Virus record (IMG/VR): IMGVR_UViG_3300042561_001206
Location: 27,596 to 91,595 of that record
Origin: a virus
Reading direction: 5' to 3' (one strand)
Length of the DNA stretch: 64,000 nucleotides
Shown here: piece by piece, positions 7,839 through 14,150 of the stretch
Numbering within the stretch: the stretch's first letter is position 1
Layout: every line of letters begins with the position of its first letter
Program-made: the position numbers and the translations under genes
Notes under the pieces: model-generated
Told to the model about the DNA's origin: nothing
Database searches by the model: none
The model's input: the letters and a program-made list of their open reading frames with translations, nothing else

Positions 7839-8252
7839 ATGTTTCAAACGAAAATATATGATTTATTTGGTGATGAAATTCTTTTGAATAGTAAAAGCTG
7901 TGTTTATTGTGGAATACAGAAAAAAATAATAGAGTTTCCTAAACATATTCATCGAAATGATGGATACGATTCTAGATGCAAAGAATGCAAAAATAAAAGA
8001 GGAAAACTTGTAGATCAAATAAGAAAAAATTCTCCACCAAAACCTGAAATATGTGATTGTTGTGGAAAAAAACCTAAGGAAGGCAATGGTAGAAGAAAAA
8101 TTGGATTAGCACTTGATCATTGCCCTAAAACTAATACCTTTAGAGGTTGGCTTTGTTTTGATTGTAATCTTGGGATTGGTTTATTAGGTGACGATACTCA
8201 AGGATTAAAAAGAGCTTTAGACTATTTGGTGAAACATGACCGACCTATTTAA
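7839..8252 (+). CDS. Endonuclease VII-like HNH nuclease
   Basis: 137 aa. N-terminal Cys pairs (CVYC, then CKEC about 25 residues on) and later CDCC form zinc knuckles, followed by ALDHCPKTNTFRGWLCFDCNLGIGLLGDD. This is the DH-x8-RG-x-LC-x-x-CN-x-G-x-G signature of the recombination endonuclease VII family (T4 gp49), a His-Me finger nuclease. Short freestanding members often act as mobile or homing-type nucleases, whereas gp49 resolves junctions before packaging. Its place between clamp-loader genes 44 and 62 suggests an inserted element. ATG 7839 follows AAGGA; GTG 7827 is an alternative. It overlaps gp62 by 17 bases. Confidence 0.85.
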   Translation: MFQTKIYDLFGDEILLNSKSCVYCGIQKKIIEFPKHIHRNDGYDSRCKECKNKRGKLVDQIRKNSPPKPEICDCCGKKPKEGNGRRKIGLALDHCPKTNTFRGWLCFDCNLGIGLLGDDTQGLKRALDYLVKHDRPI

Positions 8253-8616
8253 AGAAATCTTACCAAGCATTCTTCAAACGAAGAAAGACGTTCTAGAAAA
8301 TGAATCTGATTATAAACCTTTTATCATAAATCGCTCACTCTCATATCATATGGATTGTATTTTATATGCAAATCAAATGAATATGTGTGGAAATTTACCT
8401 CCAAAACTACAATACCAATATTTTCTAAATACCGTAAGACCAATGAAACGTAAGTTTCAGTCTTGGCAAAAGCAAGAGACCATCAAAAATTTAGATTGCG
8501 TTAAAGAATATTTTGGTTATTCAAATGAAAAAGCCAAAGAGGCCTTGCGTATTCTAACCGATGAACATATCGCTTTCATAAAAGAACAATTAGAAAAAGG
8601 TGGAGTGAAAAAATAA
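8236..8616 (+). CDS. 62: Clamp loader small subunit gp62
   Basis: 126 aa, the short form found in T4-like phages of aquatic bacteria (T4 gp62 is 187 aa). The core INRSLSYHMDCILYANQMN and QYQYFLNTVRPMKRKFQSW matches that form. One gp62 joins four gp44 to make the clamp loader. It overlaps the endonuclease gene upstream and ends one base into the RegA start (AATG), the gene order 44-62-regA being that of T4. Confidence 0.87.
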   Translation: MTDLFKEILPSILQTKKDVLENESDYKPFIINRSLSYHMDCILYANQMNMCGNLPPKLQYQYFLNTVRPMKRKFQSWQKQETIKNLDCVKEYFGYSNEKAKEALRILTDEHIAFIKEQLEKGGVKK

Positions 8617-9026
8617 TGGTAAAAATAGAAAACATGGTAGAGGTGACTCTAAAGGAAAAAGATGACTTTTTAAAAGTTCGTGAAACTTTAACGCGAATCG
8701 GTGTCGCTTCCAAAAAAGAAAAAGTTCTTTACCAGTCTTGTCACATTCTACATAAGCAAGGCAGATACTACATCGTACACTTTAAAGAACTTTTTGCATT
8801 AGATGGTAAAAATACAGACTTTTCCGAGAACGATATTGCAAGAAGAAATACAATTGCAAAATTGTTGGAGGACTGGGAACTGTTAAAAATTGTTGATAAG
8901 AATATGGTTGAAGACCCCATAGTTTCTTTATCTCAAATTAAAATTCTTTCGCATAAAGAAAAAGAAGATTGGCAATTAATTACCAAATATAATATTGGTA
9001 AAAAAGCACAGAACGTGAATAAATAA
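8616..9026 (+). CDS. regA: Translational repressor RegA
   Basis: 136 aa. The sequence VEVTLKEKDDFLKVRETLTRIG, KVLYQSCHILHKQGRYYIVHFKELF and a late LLEDWELLKIV align clearly with T4 RegA (122 aa), with an N-terminal extension of about six residues and a longer tail. RegA binds translation initiation regions of several early mRNAs, including 44, 45 and itself in T4, and blocks ribosome loading. The order 45 ... 44-62-regA is conserved here. A structured RNA segment (9031-9107) follows the stop. Confidence 0.95.
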   Translation: MVKIENMVEVTLKEKDDFLKVRETLTRIGVASKKEKVLYQSCHILHKQGRYYIVHFKELFALDGKNTDFSENDIARRNTIAKLLEDWELLKIVDKNMVEDPIVSLSQIKILSHKEKEDWQLITKYNIGKKAQNVNK

Positions 9027-9030
9027 CCAT

Positions 9031-9107
9031 ATCCCAATCGGGATGGGCTAGCCTACCGAGGTTAAGGCTAGTAAAATAAACCTCGGACCAACGCCTTATG
9101 GGTTGGT
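9031..9107 (+). ncRNA. Leader RNA: hairpin, H-type pseudoknot, hairpin
   Basis: Three structures in 77 nt between regA and hsp20. (1) Hairpin 9031-9035 / 9040-9044. (2) H-type pseudoknot: stem 1 CTAGCCT 9048-9054 with AGGCTAG 9065-9071 (7 bp); stem 2 CCGAGGTT 9056-9063 with AACCTCGG 9079-9086 (8 bp); loops 1 nt (9055), 1 nt (9064) and 7 nt A-rich (9072-9078). (3) Hairpin ACCAAC 9087-9092 / GTTGGT 9102-9107. All pairs are Watson-Crick. The geometry is that of the T4/T2 gene 32 leader pseudoknot. It ends 56 nt before the hsp20 start. Confidence 0.75.
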
Positions 9108-9141
9108 ATTTTATTAACTCGCTTATTTTAAGGAGAAAAGC

Positions 9142-9585
9142 ATGACTCTTCACTACGGCAAATCTTTGCTGCCTGCAACTGTTGGTTTCGAACGTCTTCT
9201 TAGCACATTTGAAGAATTTGATAGGGCGGTCAAACCACAAACCTACCCTCCATACAATTTAGTAAAAACAAGTGATACCAATTGGACTATTGAAATCGCT
9301 ATTGCGGGGTTTACCCGAGATGAAATTGATATTACTCTTGACGATGGTAAACTTTTGGTCACAGGTAAAAGTGCCGATAAAGATACTACTCGTGAATTTA
9401 TCCACTATGGTATTGCAAAGCGGGACTTCAATCATCGATTTATTTTGGCACAAACGGTACAGGTAAAATCTGCTAATATTGTCGATGGGCTTCTTATAAT
9501 TGAACTGGAAAATATTATTCCAGAAGAAAGAAAGCCAAAGAAAATTCAAATTGGTAGCAAAAATACAACACTCTTGACAGAATAG
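9142..9585 (+). CDS. Small heat-shock protein Hsp20
   Basis: 147 aa. Residues about 38-135 form an alpha-crystallin domain: YNLVKTSDTNWTIEIAIAGFTRDEIDI, DGKLLVTGK, then FNHRFIL and a late DGLLIIELE. Hsp20 holds unfolding proteins in solution; it is a common accessory gene of T4-like phages of aquatic bacteria, perhaps aiding capsid or scaffold assembly. An AAGGAG ribosome site precedes the ATG and the RNA pseudoknot lies upstream. The last bases of the gene contain the promoter for the downstream unit. Confidence 0.92.
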   Translation: MTLHYGKSLLPATVGFERLLSTFEEFDRAVKPQTYPPYNLVKTSDTNWTIEIAIAGFTRDEIDITLDDGKLLVTGKSADKDTTREFIHYGIAKRDFNHRFILAQTVQVKSANIVDGLLIIELENIIPEERKPKKIQIGSKNTTLLTE

Positions 9586-9602
9586 TCATTTTCGAGTATA
9601 AT
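9574..9602 (+). promoter_or_regulatory. Perfect consensus sigma70 promoter
   Basis: TTGACA 9574-9579, 17-nt spacer, TATAAT 9597-9602, overlapping the end of hsp20. It should read into the small membrane gene at 9628 and the phosphoesterase unit. An A-tract plus ACAAC (9561-9569) lies just upstream. Confidence 0.88.
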
Positions 9603-9627
9603 TTTATTATGGATGCGGTGAGTTAAC

Positions 9628-9759
9628 ATGGAAACATACTTGACAATGACAACTTTTACTGCCTTTGCTTTGGGTGCCTTTCTTGGTGCACTAGTTGGAA
9701 GGTTGGTAACATTTTGTCTCATGTCAGTATGTTTCCTTTTCTTATTGTTTAAGCTATGA
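9628..9759 (+). CDS. Small membrane protein, 43 aa
   Basis: Starting ATG 9628, this short reading frame encodes two hydrophobic stretches (TAFALGAFLGALVG and TFCLMSVCFLFLLF) separated by one Arg, consistent with a helical hairpin in the inner membrane. The stop overlaps the next ATG (ATGA at 9756-9759), a coupling used throughout this genome, which supports that it is real. It is the first gene after the perfect promoter at 9574. The ribosome site (GGTGAG) is weak. No family recognised. Confidence 0.6.
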   Translation: METYLTMTTFTAFALGAFLGALVGRLVTFCLMSVCFLFLLFKL

Positions 9760-9947
9760 ATACAAAAGATCAACCAATTAAAATGCGCAATCGCTTTAAT
9801 TTGACGGATGTTTATTACACATTAGCGCACTGGCCGTCTAAAGAAATTGATGGTGTTTTGTTTCTACCTGTAGTAAAAAATTATCCTTCAAATCAAAAAC
9901 AACCTTTACATTATATCCGAAAAGATTCTTTGGAAAAAACTAAATGA
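9756..9947 (+). CDS. Small conserved-looking hypothetical
   Basis: 63 aa, no family recognised. Composition is normal for a soluble protein: RFNLTDVYYTLAHWPSKEIDGVLFLPVVK, then a QKQPLHYIRKDSLEK tail. It is tightly packed between the 43-aa membrane gene (ATGA overlap) and the phosphoesterase (ATGA overlap), so it is cotranslated with both. Confidence 0.7.
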   Translation: MNTKDQPIKMRNRFNLTDVYYTLAHWPSKEIDGVLFLPVVKNYPSNQKQPLHYIRKDSLEKTK

Positions 9948-10723
9948 AAATTGCACTTGCATCTGACGTTCATCTGGAATTCGGTACTACATCATTCAAT
10001 AACACTGATAATGCAGATGTTCTTATTTTATCGGGTGATATTTGTGTCGCTAACAATTTTCATCCTACAGATAAAAAATTTTTTCGTGAATGTTCTGAGC
10101 GTTTTCCAAATGTGATTTATATCATGGGAAACCATGAACACTACAATGGTGATTATACACTGACCGAAAATCTTCTTCGTGAAGAGTTGGAAGAATTTAC
10201 AAATATTCATCTGCTTGAAAAGCAAACGGTTGAGATCAATGGCTACACTTTTATTGGTGCTACTCTTTGGACCGACATGAACAAAAACGATCCTAATACT
10301 TTGTGGCATGTTAGCCGTGTAATGAACGATTTTCGTATTATTCGTAATAGTGGAGCGATTGAAGATCGAGAAAAACTTACTCCAATGTTTGTGTATAATG
10401 AACATGTGAGTACAATGCACTATATCAAGAGTGTCATTGACGCTAACCCTGAAGGTAAGTTCGTAGTTGTTGGGCATCATGCACCATCTAAGAAGTCAGT
10501 GAAACCTCGCTATCATGGCGATATTCTTACGAACGGTGCTTATTCTTCGGACTTGTCGGAGTTTATTCTTGACCACCCACAAATCAAACTATGGACGCAT
10601 GGGCACACTCATGATGTTTTTGATTATATGATCGGTGATACTCGTATATTGTGTAATCCTCGTGGATATGCTCTATACGAAGAGCGCGCTGATGAATTTG
10701 AATTGCTTTTTACGGAGATTTAA
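9944..10723 (+). CDS. Calcineurin-like metallophosphoesterase
   Basis: 259 aa. All metal-site motifs of the family are visible in order: ASDVHLE (residues 6-12), LSGDI, MGNHEHY, VVGHHAPS and THGHTHD near the C-terminus. It hydrolyses a phosphoester with two bound metals; the substrate (nucleic acid, nucleotide or phosphoprotein) cannot be told from sequence. It belongs to the unit started by the 9574 promoter. Confidence 0.88.
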   Translation: MKIALASDVHLEFGTTSFNNTDNADVLILSGDICVANNFHPTDKKFFRECSERFPNVIYIMGNHEHYNGDYTLTENLLREELEEFTNIHLLEKQTVEINGYTFIGATLWTDMNKNDPNTLWHVSRVMNDFRIIRNSGAIEDREKLTPMFVYNEHVSTMHYIKSVIDANPEGKFVVVGHHAPSKKSVKPRYHGDILTNGAYSSDLSEFILDHPQIKLWTHGHTHDVFDYMIGDTRILCNPRGYALYEERADEFELLFTEI

Positions 10724-10724
10724 A

Positions 10725-11006
10725 ATGCCTATTTTTATGATTGATACTGTTCACACTTTTCGCCATAAGTGGCTGATTGAAGCAGAGACATTGGAACACG
10801 CTTACGATGAAATGGTGATGACTGAACATGATCGTAAGTTTGATGAACTGACACAAAAATGTCTCGGTGAAATGATTATTGATGGGCGTGAAGTGACACG
10901 TGAAGAAATTGATAAAGTAGTTGCAACTCTTAAAGAGGACAAGGATGAATGGGTAAATCATTGGCTTGTGGATAAATGTATTCATAAAGTCGATTATTCT
11001 AAATAA
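10725..11006 (+). CDS. Hypothetical acidic/aromatic protein
   Basis: 93 aa from ATG 10725, which has GGAG at 10714-10717 and lies just after the phosphoesterase stop; an in-frame upstream start inside that gene lacks a ribosome site. The sequence is Glu/Asp- and His-rich (KWLIEAETLEHAYDEMVMTEHD ..., DEWVNHWLVDKCIHKV), probably helical. No family recognised. A tRNA-Arg gene follows within 6 bases. Confidence 0.75.
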   Translation: MPIFMIDTVHTFRHKWLIEAETLEHAYDEMVMTEHDRKFDELTQKCLGEMIIDGREVTREEIDKVVATLKEDKDEWVNHWLVDKCIHKVDYSK

Positions 11007-11011
11007 TATTT

Positions 11012-11086
11012 CTGGCCGTCGTTCAATGGATAGGACAGCATTCTTCTAAAGTGCGAATGGGGGTTCGATTCCCTCCGGCCGGGCCA
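11012..11086 (+). tRNA. tRNA-Arg(TCT)
   Basis: Acceptor CTGGCCG/CGGCCGG with one T-G pair, anticodon loop CTTCTAA, encoded CCA at 11084-11086. It reads AGA, the Arg codon favoured by an AT-rich genome. It stands apart from the main array, between protein genes. Confidence 0.93.
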
Positions 11087-11103
11087 AACAATTTCGAGGT
11101 TTT

Positions 11104-11562
11104 GTGAAAGAAAAATTTATTAATGCATATATGAAGGTAGCCGAAACGTTTGCCGAATTGTCATCGGCTCGGCGCCTTCATGTTGGCGCGATTATTGTAA
11201 AAGATGATCGTATCATTTCCATTGGTTATAATGGAATGCCCTCTGGTTGGGACAATGATTGTGAGGATTTAGTTGTCTATAGAAAAGAAATCGAACCTGG
11301 CATTTTTAACAACGAATATAAACATGAATGGAAAACAAAACCCGAAGTCCTTCACGCTGAGACGAATGCAATTGCTAAGTTAGCTAAATCTACCGAATCT
11401 GGAAACGGCTCAACTTTATTTGTTACGCATGCACCTTGTATGGATTGTGCAAAACTAGTTTATCAAAGTGGCATTAGTTCAGTTTACTATAGAAATACTT
11501 ACCGTTCCGAAGATGGTATTAATTTTTTAAATGCTGCTGGAGTGAACGTAAACAGAGTATAA
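11104..11562 (+). CDS. cd: dCMP deaminase
   Basis: 152 aa. Zinc-binding motifs are clear: LHAETNA (His-Ala-Glu) and APCMDCAK (PCxxC), preceded by ARRLHVGAIIVKDDRIISIGYNG and PSGWDNDCED. It converts dCMP to dUMP, feeding thymidylate synthesis; ThyX, ribonucleotide reductase and a MazG-like enzyme later in the window complete that pathway. The start is GTG 11104, with GAGG 7 nt upstream. Confidence 0.92.
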   Translation: MKEKFINAYMKVAETFAELSSARRLHVGAIIVKDDRIISIGYNGMPSGWDNDCEDLVVYRKEIEPGIFNNEYKHEWKTKPEVLHAETNAIAKLAKSTESGNGSTLFVTHAPCMDCAKLVYQSGISSVYYRNTYRSEDGINFLNAAGVNVNRV

Positions 11563-11587
11563 TTCACCAGATGAAAAATCCATTGCT

Positions 11588-11594
11588 CTAAATA
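11588..11594 (+). promoter_or_regulatory. Possible T4-type late promoter (CTAAATA)
   Basis: CTAAATA lies 26 nt before the ATG of the 11620 gene in a short intergenic gap, close to the T4 late -10 box TATAAATA. A partial hairpin (GCTCTA / TGGAGC) surrounds it. A single short AT motif in an AT-rich genome is weak evidence. Confidence 0.3.
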
Positions 11595-11619
11595 AAATGG
11601 AGCATACCTGGAGGATTAT

Positions 11620-12135
11620 ATGCATCTCAGAGTGATCAATAGTCCAGAAAAAAATTTCACCCCATTTGTAAGAAAAGCCTCACTTTTTTATGCGGAATAT
11701 CTGATGCCAAGTAAAAGGCTCAGAGATAACGTGCATCTAAAAATAAAGTTCAATAAAAAAAGTAACTATTGGGGTTTGGCATACATTGATGATAATAATG
11801 ATGCTAAAAAACCTAGAAAGTTTGTAGTAGAATTACATCCTTGGATCGGCGCAAGAGAAATTTTTATAACCTTAGCACATGAAATGGTGCACATTCGACA
11901 ATATGTCAAGGGTGACACCAATGAAAATTTATCCAAATGGAAAGGTGAAAGAATCAATTCAGAAGTGATGGATTATTACCATCATCCATGGGAAATGGAA
12001 GCTTATAGTTTAGAAACTTGTCTATATACCAAGTTCGCTATAAAAGAACAATTATGGTATGTTTTTAAAGATATAGGTAATCCAGAATTACCAATCAAAG
12101 AAGAAAAAATAAAATGGAGAAGTAAACCAATTTAA
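11620..12135 (+). CDS. SprT/zincin-like protease-fold protein
   Basis: 171 aa. LAHEMVHIRQY holds the HExxH zinc motif near residue 87, and HHPWEMEAY about 40 residues later offers a third (Glu) ligand, as in SprT-type or minigluzincin proteins. Before it, VVELHPWIGAREIFI is the usual amphipathic helix. Function in phages is unknown; host DNA-protein crosslink or virion processing are possibilities. GGAGG 6 nt upstream marks the start. The next gene follows 1 base after the stop. Confidence 0.75.
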   Translation: MHLRVINSPEKNFTPFVRKASLFYAEYLMPSKRLRDNVHLKIKFNKKSNYWGLAYIDDNNDAKKPRKFVVELHPWIGAREIFITLAHEMVHIRQYVKGDTNENLSKWKGERINSEVMDYYHHPWEMEAYSLETCLYTKFAIKEQLWYVFKDIGNPELPIKEEKIKWRSKPI

Positions 12136-12136
12136 T

Positions 12137-12880
12137 ATGAAAACTGCTTTATTATTGACAGGTAATCCAAGATTTTCAAAAGACTTCGATTCACAGATAC
12201 ATAATCTAAAAAATAGCGAAATAGATTGGTATATTTGTTTTTGGAAAAGAGAAGAAGGTTTTGATCCAAAAATATCCAAAAATTGGCATGTGAAAAATTC
12301 TTGGCAAGTGTTGGAAAAAATAAAACCTTTTCTTCCACCTGGGCATAGAATTAAATATATTGAACTTCTCGATCCTAACGATTACTCCGTTTTGCCTTAC
12401 GATTATCAAGACTATTACAGTAATCCAATAAACATCTGGCAACAATATAAAATATTACAATATTGTGATAGGTGGAGAAGAGAATTAGATTCTTATGATT
12501 TAGTTATTCGTTCAAGAACAGATTTAGGGCTTAGTGAAAATATCGATTTAAAATTGGCGTACAGTTGTTTGTCTAAAGATTCGAAGGTCATTTATACACC
12601 TAATAATCAAAGAAACGGCTATATAGCAAATGTCGGTGGTTATCAAACCGGATTTTGTGACCAATTTGCAATAGGGTTACCACACATAATATCGGCATAT
12701 TGTGATTCTATAGATAAATTTCATGATTTGTATATGTCAGGCACAAAATACAATCCGGAATATCTTTTACAAACTGCACTGATGAACGAAGGTATAACTT
12801 GGCCTCCAACTTCTTTTGAGATAATAAGAGAAAATATACACTGGCAACCTATTGACCATGGAAAATGGGCGAACGTGTAA
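12137..12880 (+). CDS. Glycosyltransferase-like paralogue 2
   Basis: 247 aa. It carries the family marks: LLLTGNPRFSKDF at the N-terminus, WYICFWKR, YDLVIRSRTDLGL around residue 120 and GFCDQFAIGLPH around 175. The central region has extra Pro and Tyr (ILQYCDRWRREL). It is probably a sugar transferase of the same type as copies 1, 3, 4 and 5 but the sequences have diverged widely, so acceptors may differ. It follows the zincin gene closely and is the last long gene before the tRNA array. Confidence 0.78.
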   Translation: MKTALLLTGNPRFSKDFDSQIHNLKNSEIDWYICFWKREEGFDPKISKNWHVKNSWQVLEKIKPFLPPGHRIKYIELLDPNDYSVLPYDYQDYYSNPINIWQQYKILQYCDRWRRELDSYDLVIRSRTDLGLSENIDLKLAYSCLSKDSKVIYTPNNQRNGYIANVGGYQTGFCDQFAIGLPHIISAYCDSIDKFHDLYMSGTKYNPEYLLQTALMNEGITWPPTSFEIIRENIHWQPIDHGKWANV

Positions 12881-12946
12881 ATATTTTTATAAAAAATTAA
12901 TAAAAAGCCTATATACCTGTATATTAAATTTTTTACGGAGATTTTT

Positions 12947-13051
12947 GTGTTAGTCTTATCCAAACCTACCTTTACAACATGCGAGTATCGCCCAAGCATT
13001 GCCGGCGATAATCTGTCATGGATACAAGGTACAAGGGGTTTGATGAGTTAA
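12947..13051 (+). CDS. Possible 34-aa peptide
   Basis: A GTG start at 12947 with GGAG at 12937-12940 (6-nt spacing) opens a 34-codon frame ending TAA at 13049-13051, followed 30 bases later by a strong terminator. The product has two Cys-free halves apart from one TTCEYRPS segment and no known family. Good ribosome-site spacing and the terminator favour it, but it is short and may be chance. Confidence 0.35.
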   Translation: MLVLSKPTFTTCEYRPSIAGDNLSWIQGTRGLMS

Positions 13052-13080
13052 AGTTCCAAAAAGTTCCAAAAATTCTCAAA

Positions 13081-13109
13081 CCCCTAGATCGAAAGACTAG
13101 GGGTTTTTT
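13081..13109 (+). terminator. Rho-independent terminator before tRNA array
   Basis: CCCCTAG 13081-13087 pairs with CTAGGGG 13097-13103 across a 9-nt loop, followed by six T. AAAC upstream could extend the stem with the T tract. It isolates the tRNA array from upstream transcription. Confidence 0.92.
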
Positions 13110-13111
13110 GT

Positions 13112-13163
13112 TGTTGTATAAAAACAACAGTGTATTGCCAAGACAAGCAAATGCTACTATAAT
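13112..13163 (+). promoter_or_regulatory. tRNA-array promoter 1 with GTTGT-N6-ACAAC element
   Basis: TTGCCA 13135-13140, 17-nt spacer, TATAAT 13158-13163. Upstream, GTTGT-ATAAAA-ACAAC (13113-13128) is an inverted repeat, extended to 6 bp by T/A. The same 16-nt pattern precedes promoters at 13692 and 14665. Confidence 0.85.
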
Positions 13164-13172
13164 ACACATATA

Positions 13173-13181
13173 CGTTCTTTA
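13173..13181 (+). promoter_or_regulatory. boxA-like antitermination element 1
   Basis: CGTTCTTTA, just after the expected start of promoter 1, resembles bacterial rRNA boxA (TGCTCTTTA), which binds NusB/NusE to prevent Rho termination on untranslated RNA. Followed by AAAATTAG. Confidence 0.5.
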
Positions 13182-13200
13182 AAAATTAGATGTAACTTGT

Positions 13201-13274
13201 TGGGGTGTGGTGAAATGGTATCACACAGGATTTTGATTCCCGTATTCTTGGTTCGATTCCAAGCACCCCTGCCA
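13201..13274 (+). tRNA. tRNA-Gln(TTG)
   Basis: TGGGGTG/CACCCCT acceptor with an open T1-T72 pair (glutamine tRNAs commonly have a weak first pair), anticodon loop TTTTGAT, one A-C mismatch in the anticodon stem, encoded CCA. Confidence 0.9.
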
Positions 13275-13281
13275 AAATTTA

Positions 13282-13369
13282 GGAAGCGTGGTCGAGTGGT
13301 CTATGGCGCCAGTCTTGAAATCTGGAGGTCCGAAAGGGTCCGTGAGTTCGAATCTCACCGCTTCCGCCA
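13282..13369 (+). tRNA. tRNA-Ser(TGA)
   Basis: Acceptor GGAAGCG/CGCTTCC, anticodon loop CTTGAAA, long variable arm (GGAGGTCC...), discriminator G, encoded CCA. Confidence 0.94.
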
Positions 13370-13377
13370 AATTTAAT

Positions 13378-13467
13378 GGAGTGATCCCATAATGGTATTG
13401 GAGCGGATTGCTAATCCGTCGGTTTGCGAAAGCAGGCTTCTGGGTTCGAGTCCCAGTCACTCCGCCA
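13378..13467 (+). tRNA. tRNA-Ser(GCT)
   Basis: Acceptor GGAGTGA/TCACTCC, anticodon loop TTGCTAA, long variable arm, discriminator G, encoded CCA. Second serine isoacceptor, reading AGU/AGC. Confidence 0.94.
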
Positions 13468-13469
13468 AC

Positions 13470-13564
13470 GGTAGGTAGCACTGGTGTGCGGCTGAGTCTT
13501 ATAAGCTCGGGAGATCGGTCAGATGGGCTGAAACGGAAGGGTTCGAATCCCTTACCTACTACCA
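13470..13564 (+). tRNA. Anomalous 95-nt tRNA, anticodon TAT (Ile?)
   Basis: Acceptor GGTAGGT/ACCTACT (13470-13476 / 13554-13560, one G-T), T arm AAGGG-TTCGAAT-CCCTT, discriminator A and encoded CCA are normal. The rest is not: the D arm is GCAC-TGGT-GTGC with only a 4-nt loop, the anticodon stem can form 6 bp (13492-13497 / 13505-13510) around loop CTTATAA, and a 26-nt extra region (13511-13536) replaces the variable loop. Short D loop, long extra arm and 95-nt length recall tRNA-Sec or allo-tRNA architecture. Charging identity is uncertain. Confidence 0.6.
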
Positions 13565-13571
13565 AATACAT

Positions 13572-13649
13572 GCACAGGTGGCAGAGAGGCCCAATGCAAG
13601 AGTCTGCAAAACTCTAAAGCCGTCGGTTCGAATCCGACCCTGTGCTCCA
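13572..13649 (+). tRNA. tRNA-Cys(GCA)
   Basis: Acceptor GCACAGG/CCTGTGC, anticodon stem AGAGT/ACTCT around CTGCAAA, discriminator T as in bacterial Cys tRNAs, encoded CCA. Confidence 0.94.
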
Positions 13650-13665
13650 GTTGCAATAAAACAAC

Positions 13666-13719
13666 GTTGTAAAAATACAACAAAATCGAAGTTGACAACG
13701 GTACCAATACCTGTATAAT
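13666..13719 (+). promoter_or_regulatory. tRNA-array promoter 2 with GTTGT-N6-ACAAC element
   Basis: TTGACA 13692-13697, 16-nt spacer, TATAAT 13714-13719. Upstream GTTGTA-AAAA-TACAAC (13666-13681) is a perfect 6-bp inverted repeat of the same 16-nt form as at promoters 1 and 3. Confidence 0.87.
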
Positions 13720-13752
13720 TGATTCTGTTGTCGATGCAGTAGTGATAACAAA

Positions 13753-13761
13753 CGATCTTTA
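13753..13761 (+). promoter_or_regulatory. boxA-like antitermination element 2
   Basis: CGATCTTTA followed by A-rich sequence, in the leader between promoter 2 and tRNA-Glu, matching element 1 (CGTTCTTTA) in position and form. Confidence 0.45.
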
Positions 13762-13780
13762 AAAAAAATAGCTGTTCAAT

Positions 13781-13855
13781 GCACGGTTCGTCTATCGGTT
13801 AGGACGCTAGCCTTTCACGCTGGAAAGACGGGTTCGATTCCCGTACCGTGTACCA
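13781..13855 (+). tRNA. tRNA-Glu(TTC)
   Basis: Acceptor GCACGGT/ACCGTGT (G-T first pair), anticodon stem CTAGC/GCTGG around CTTTCAC, T arm ACGGG/CCCGT, encoded CCA, which is also the first three bases of a long inverted repeat. Confidence 0.93.
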
Positions 13856-13976
13856 TATTGAAGCACATTAGAATCTGTAAAAAGATCCAGGGTTGGTACA
13901 CCTCATGACTTTCGGCCGTGCTGAGTTTACGGAAACAAGCGGAAGCATGCATAGACCGTAGTGTGTTTCAATATGG
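13856..13976 (+). ncRNA. Structured RNA A closed by a 15-bp stem
   Basis: CCATATTGAAGCACA (13853-13867, sharing the CCA of tRNA-Glu) pairs with TGTGTTTCAATATGG (13962-13976), 15 bp with one G-T, enclosing 94 nt. No tRNA or reading frame lies inside. The terminal stem nearly repeats that of RNA B at 14392-14489, so both are likely processed spacer RNAs of one type. Possible analogy: the extra stable RNAs (C and D) of the T4 tRNA cluster. Confidence 0.6.
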
Positions 13977-14150
13977 TAATAGGGTTCTGTCCCGTAAGGG
14001 AATGGTAACGAAAGTGCCTTCCAATATGTTCGGTGGCCAACGAGCATAGATGCGGAATGTATGAGTAGAGAGGTGAACGAAAGTTTGCGATAAAGCCCCG
14101 GTAGGCCTAAGCATGTAATGTGTACAAAGTACATCCCTGTATCAATTTTC
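13977..14150 (+). other. tRNA-free spacer, possible structured RNA
   Basis: 174 nt between RNA A and tRNA-Tyr. It holds local hairpins (TCCC-GTAA-GGGA near 13989; TGTAC-AAA-GTACA near 14121-14133) and purine-rich stretches but no reading frame or tRNA. It is probably transcribed with the array. I cannot match it to RNase P RNA, tmRNA or another known RNA. Confidence 0.35.

Noticed and set aside
9031-9107. Known riboswitch (preQ1 or SAM type)
   Set aside because: Both pseudoknot stems are long and perfect with a gene 32-like geometry; no conserved aptamer sequence is recognisable.
13221-13571. Minus-strand 116-codon frame across the tRNA genes
   Set aside because: It reads antisense through four tRNAs; such frames (with patterns like FEPFR and RTQKPA) are known spurious products of tRNA sequence.
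13977-14150. RNase P RNA or tmRNA
   Set aside because: Short GAAAG and GGAAAG stretches occur but the conserved P4 or tag-peptide/TLD elements are not present.
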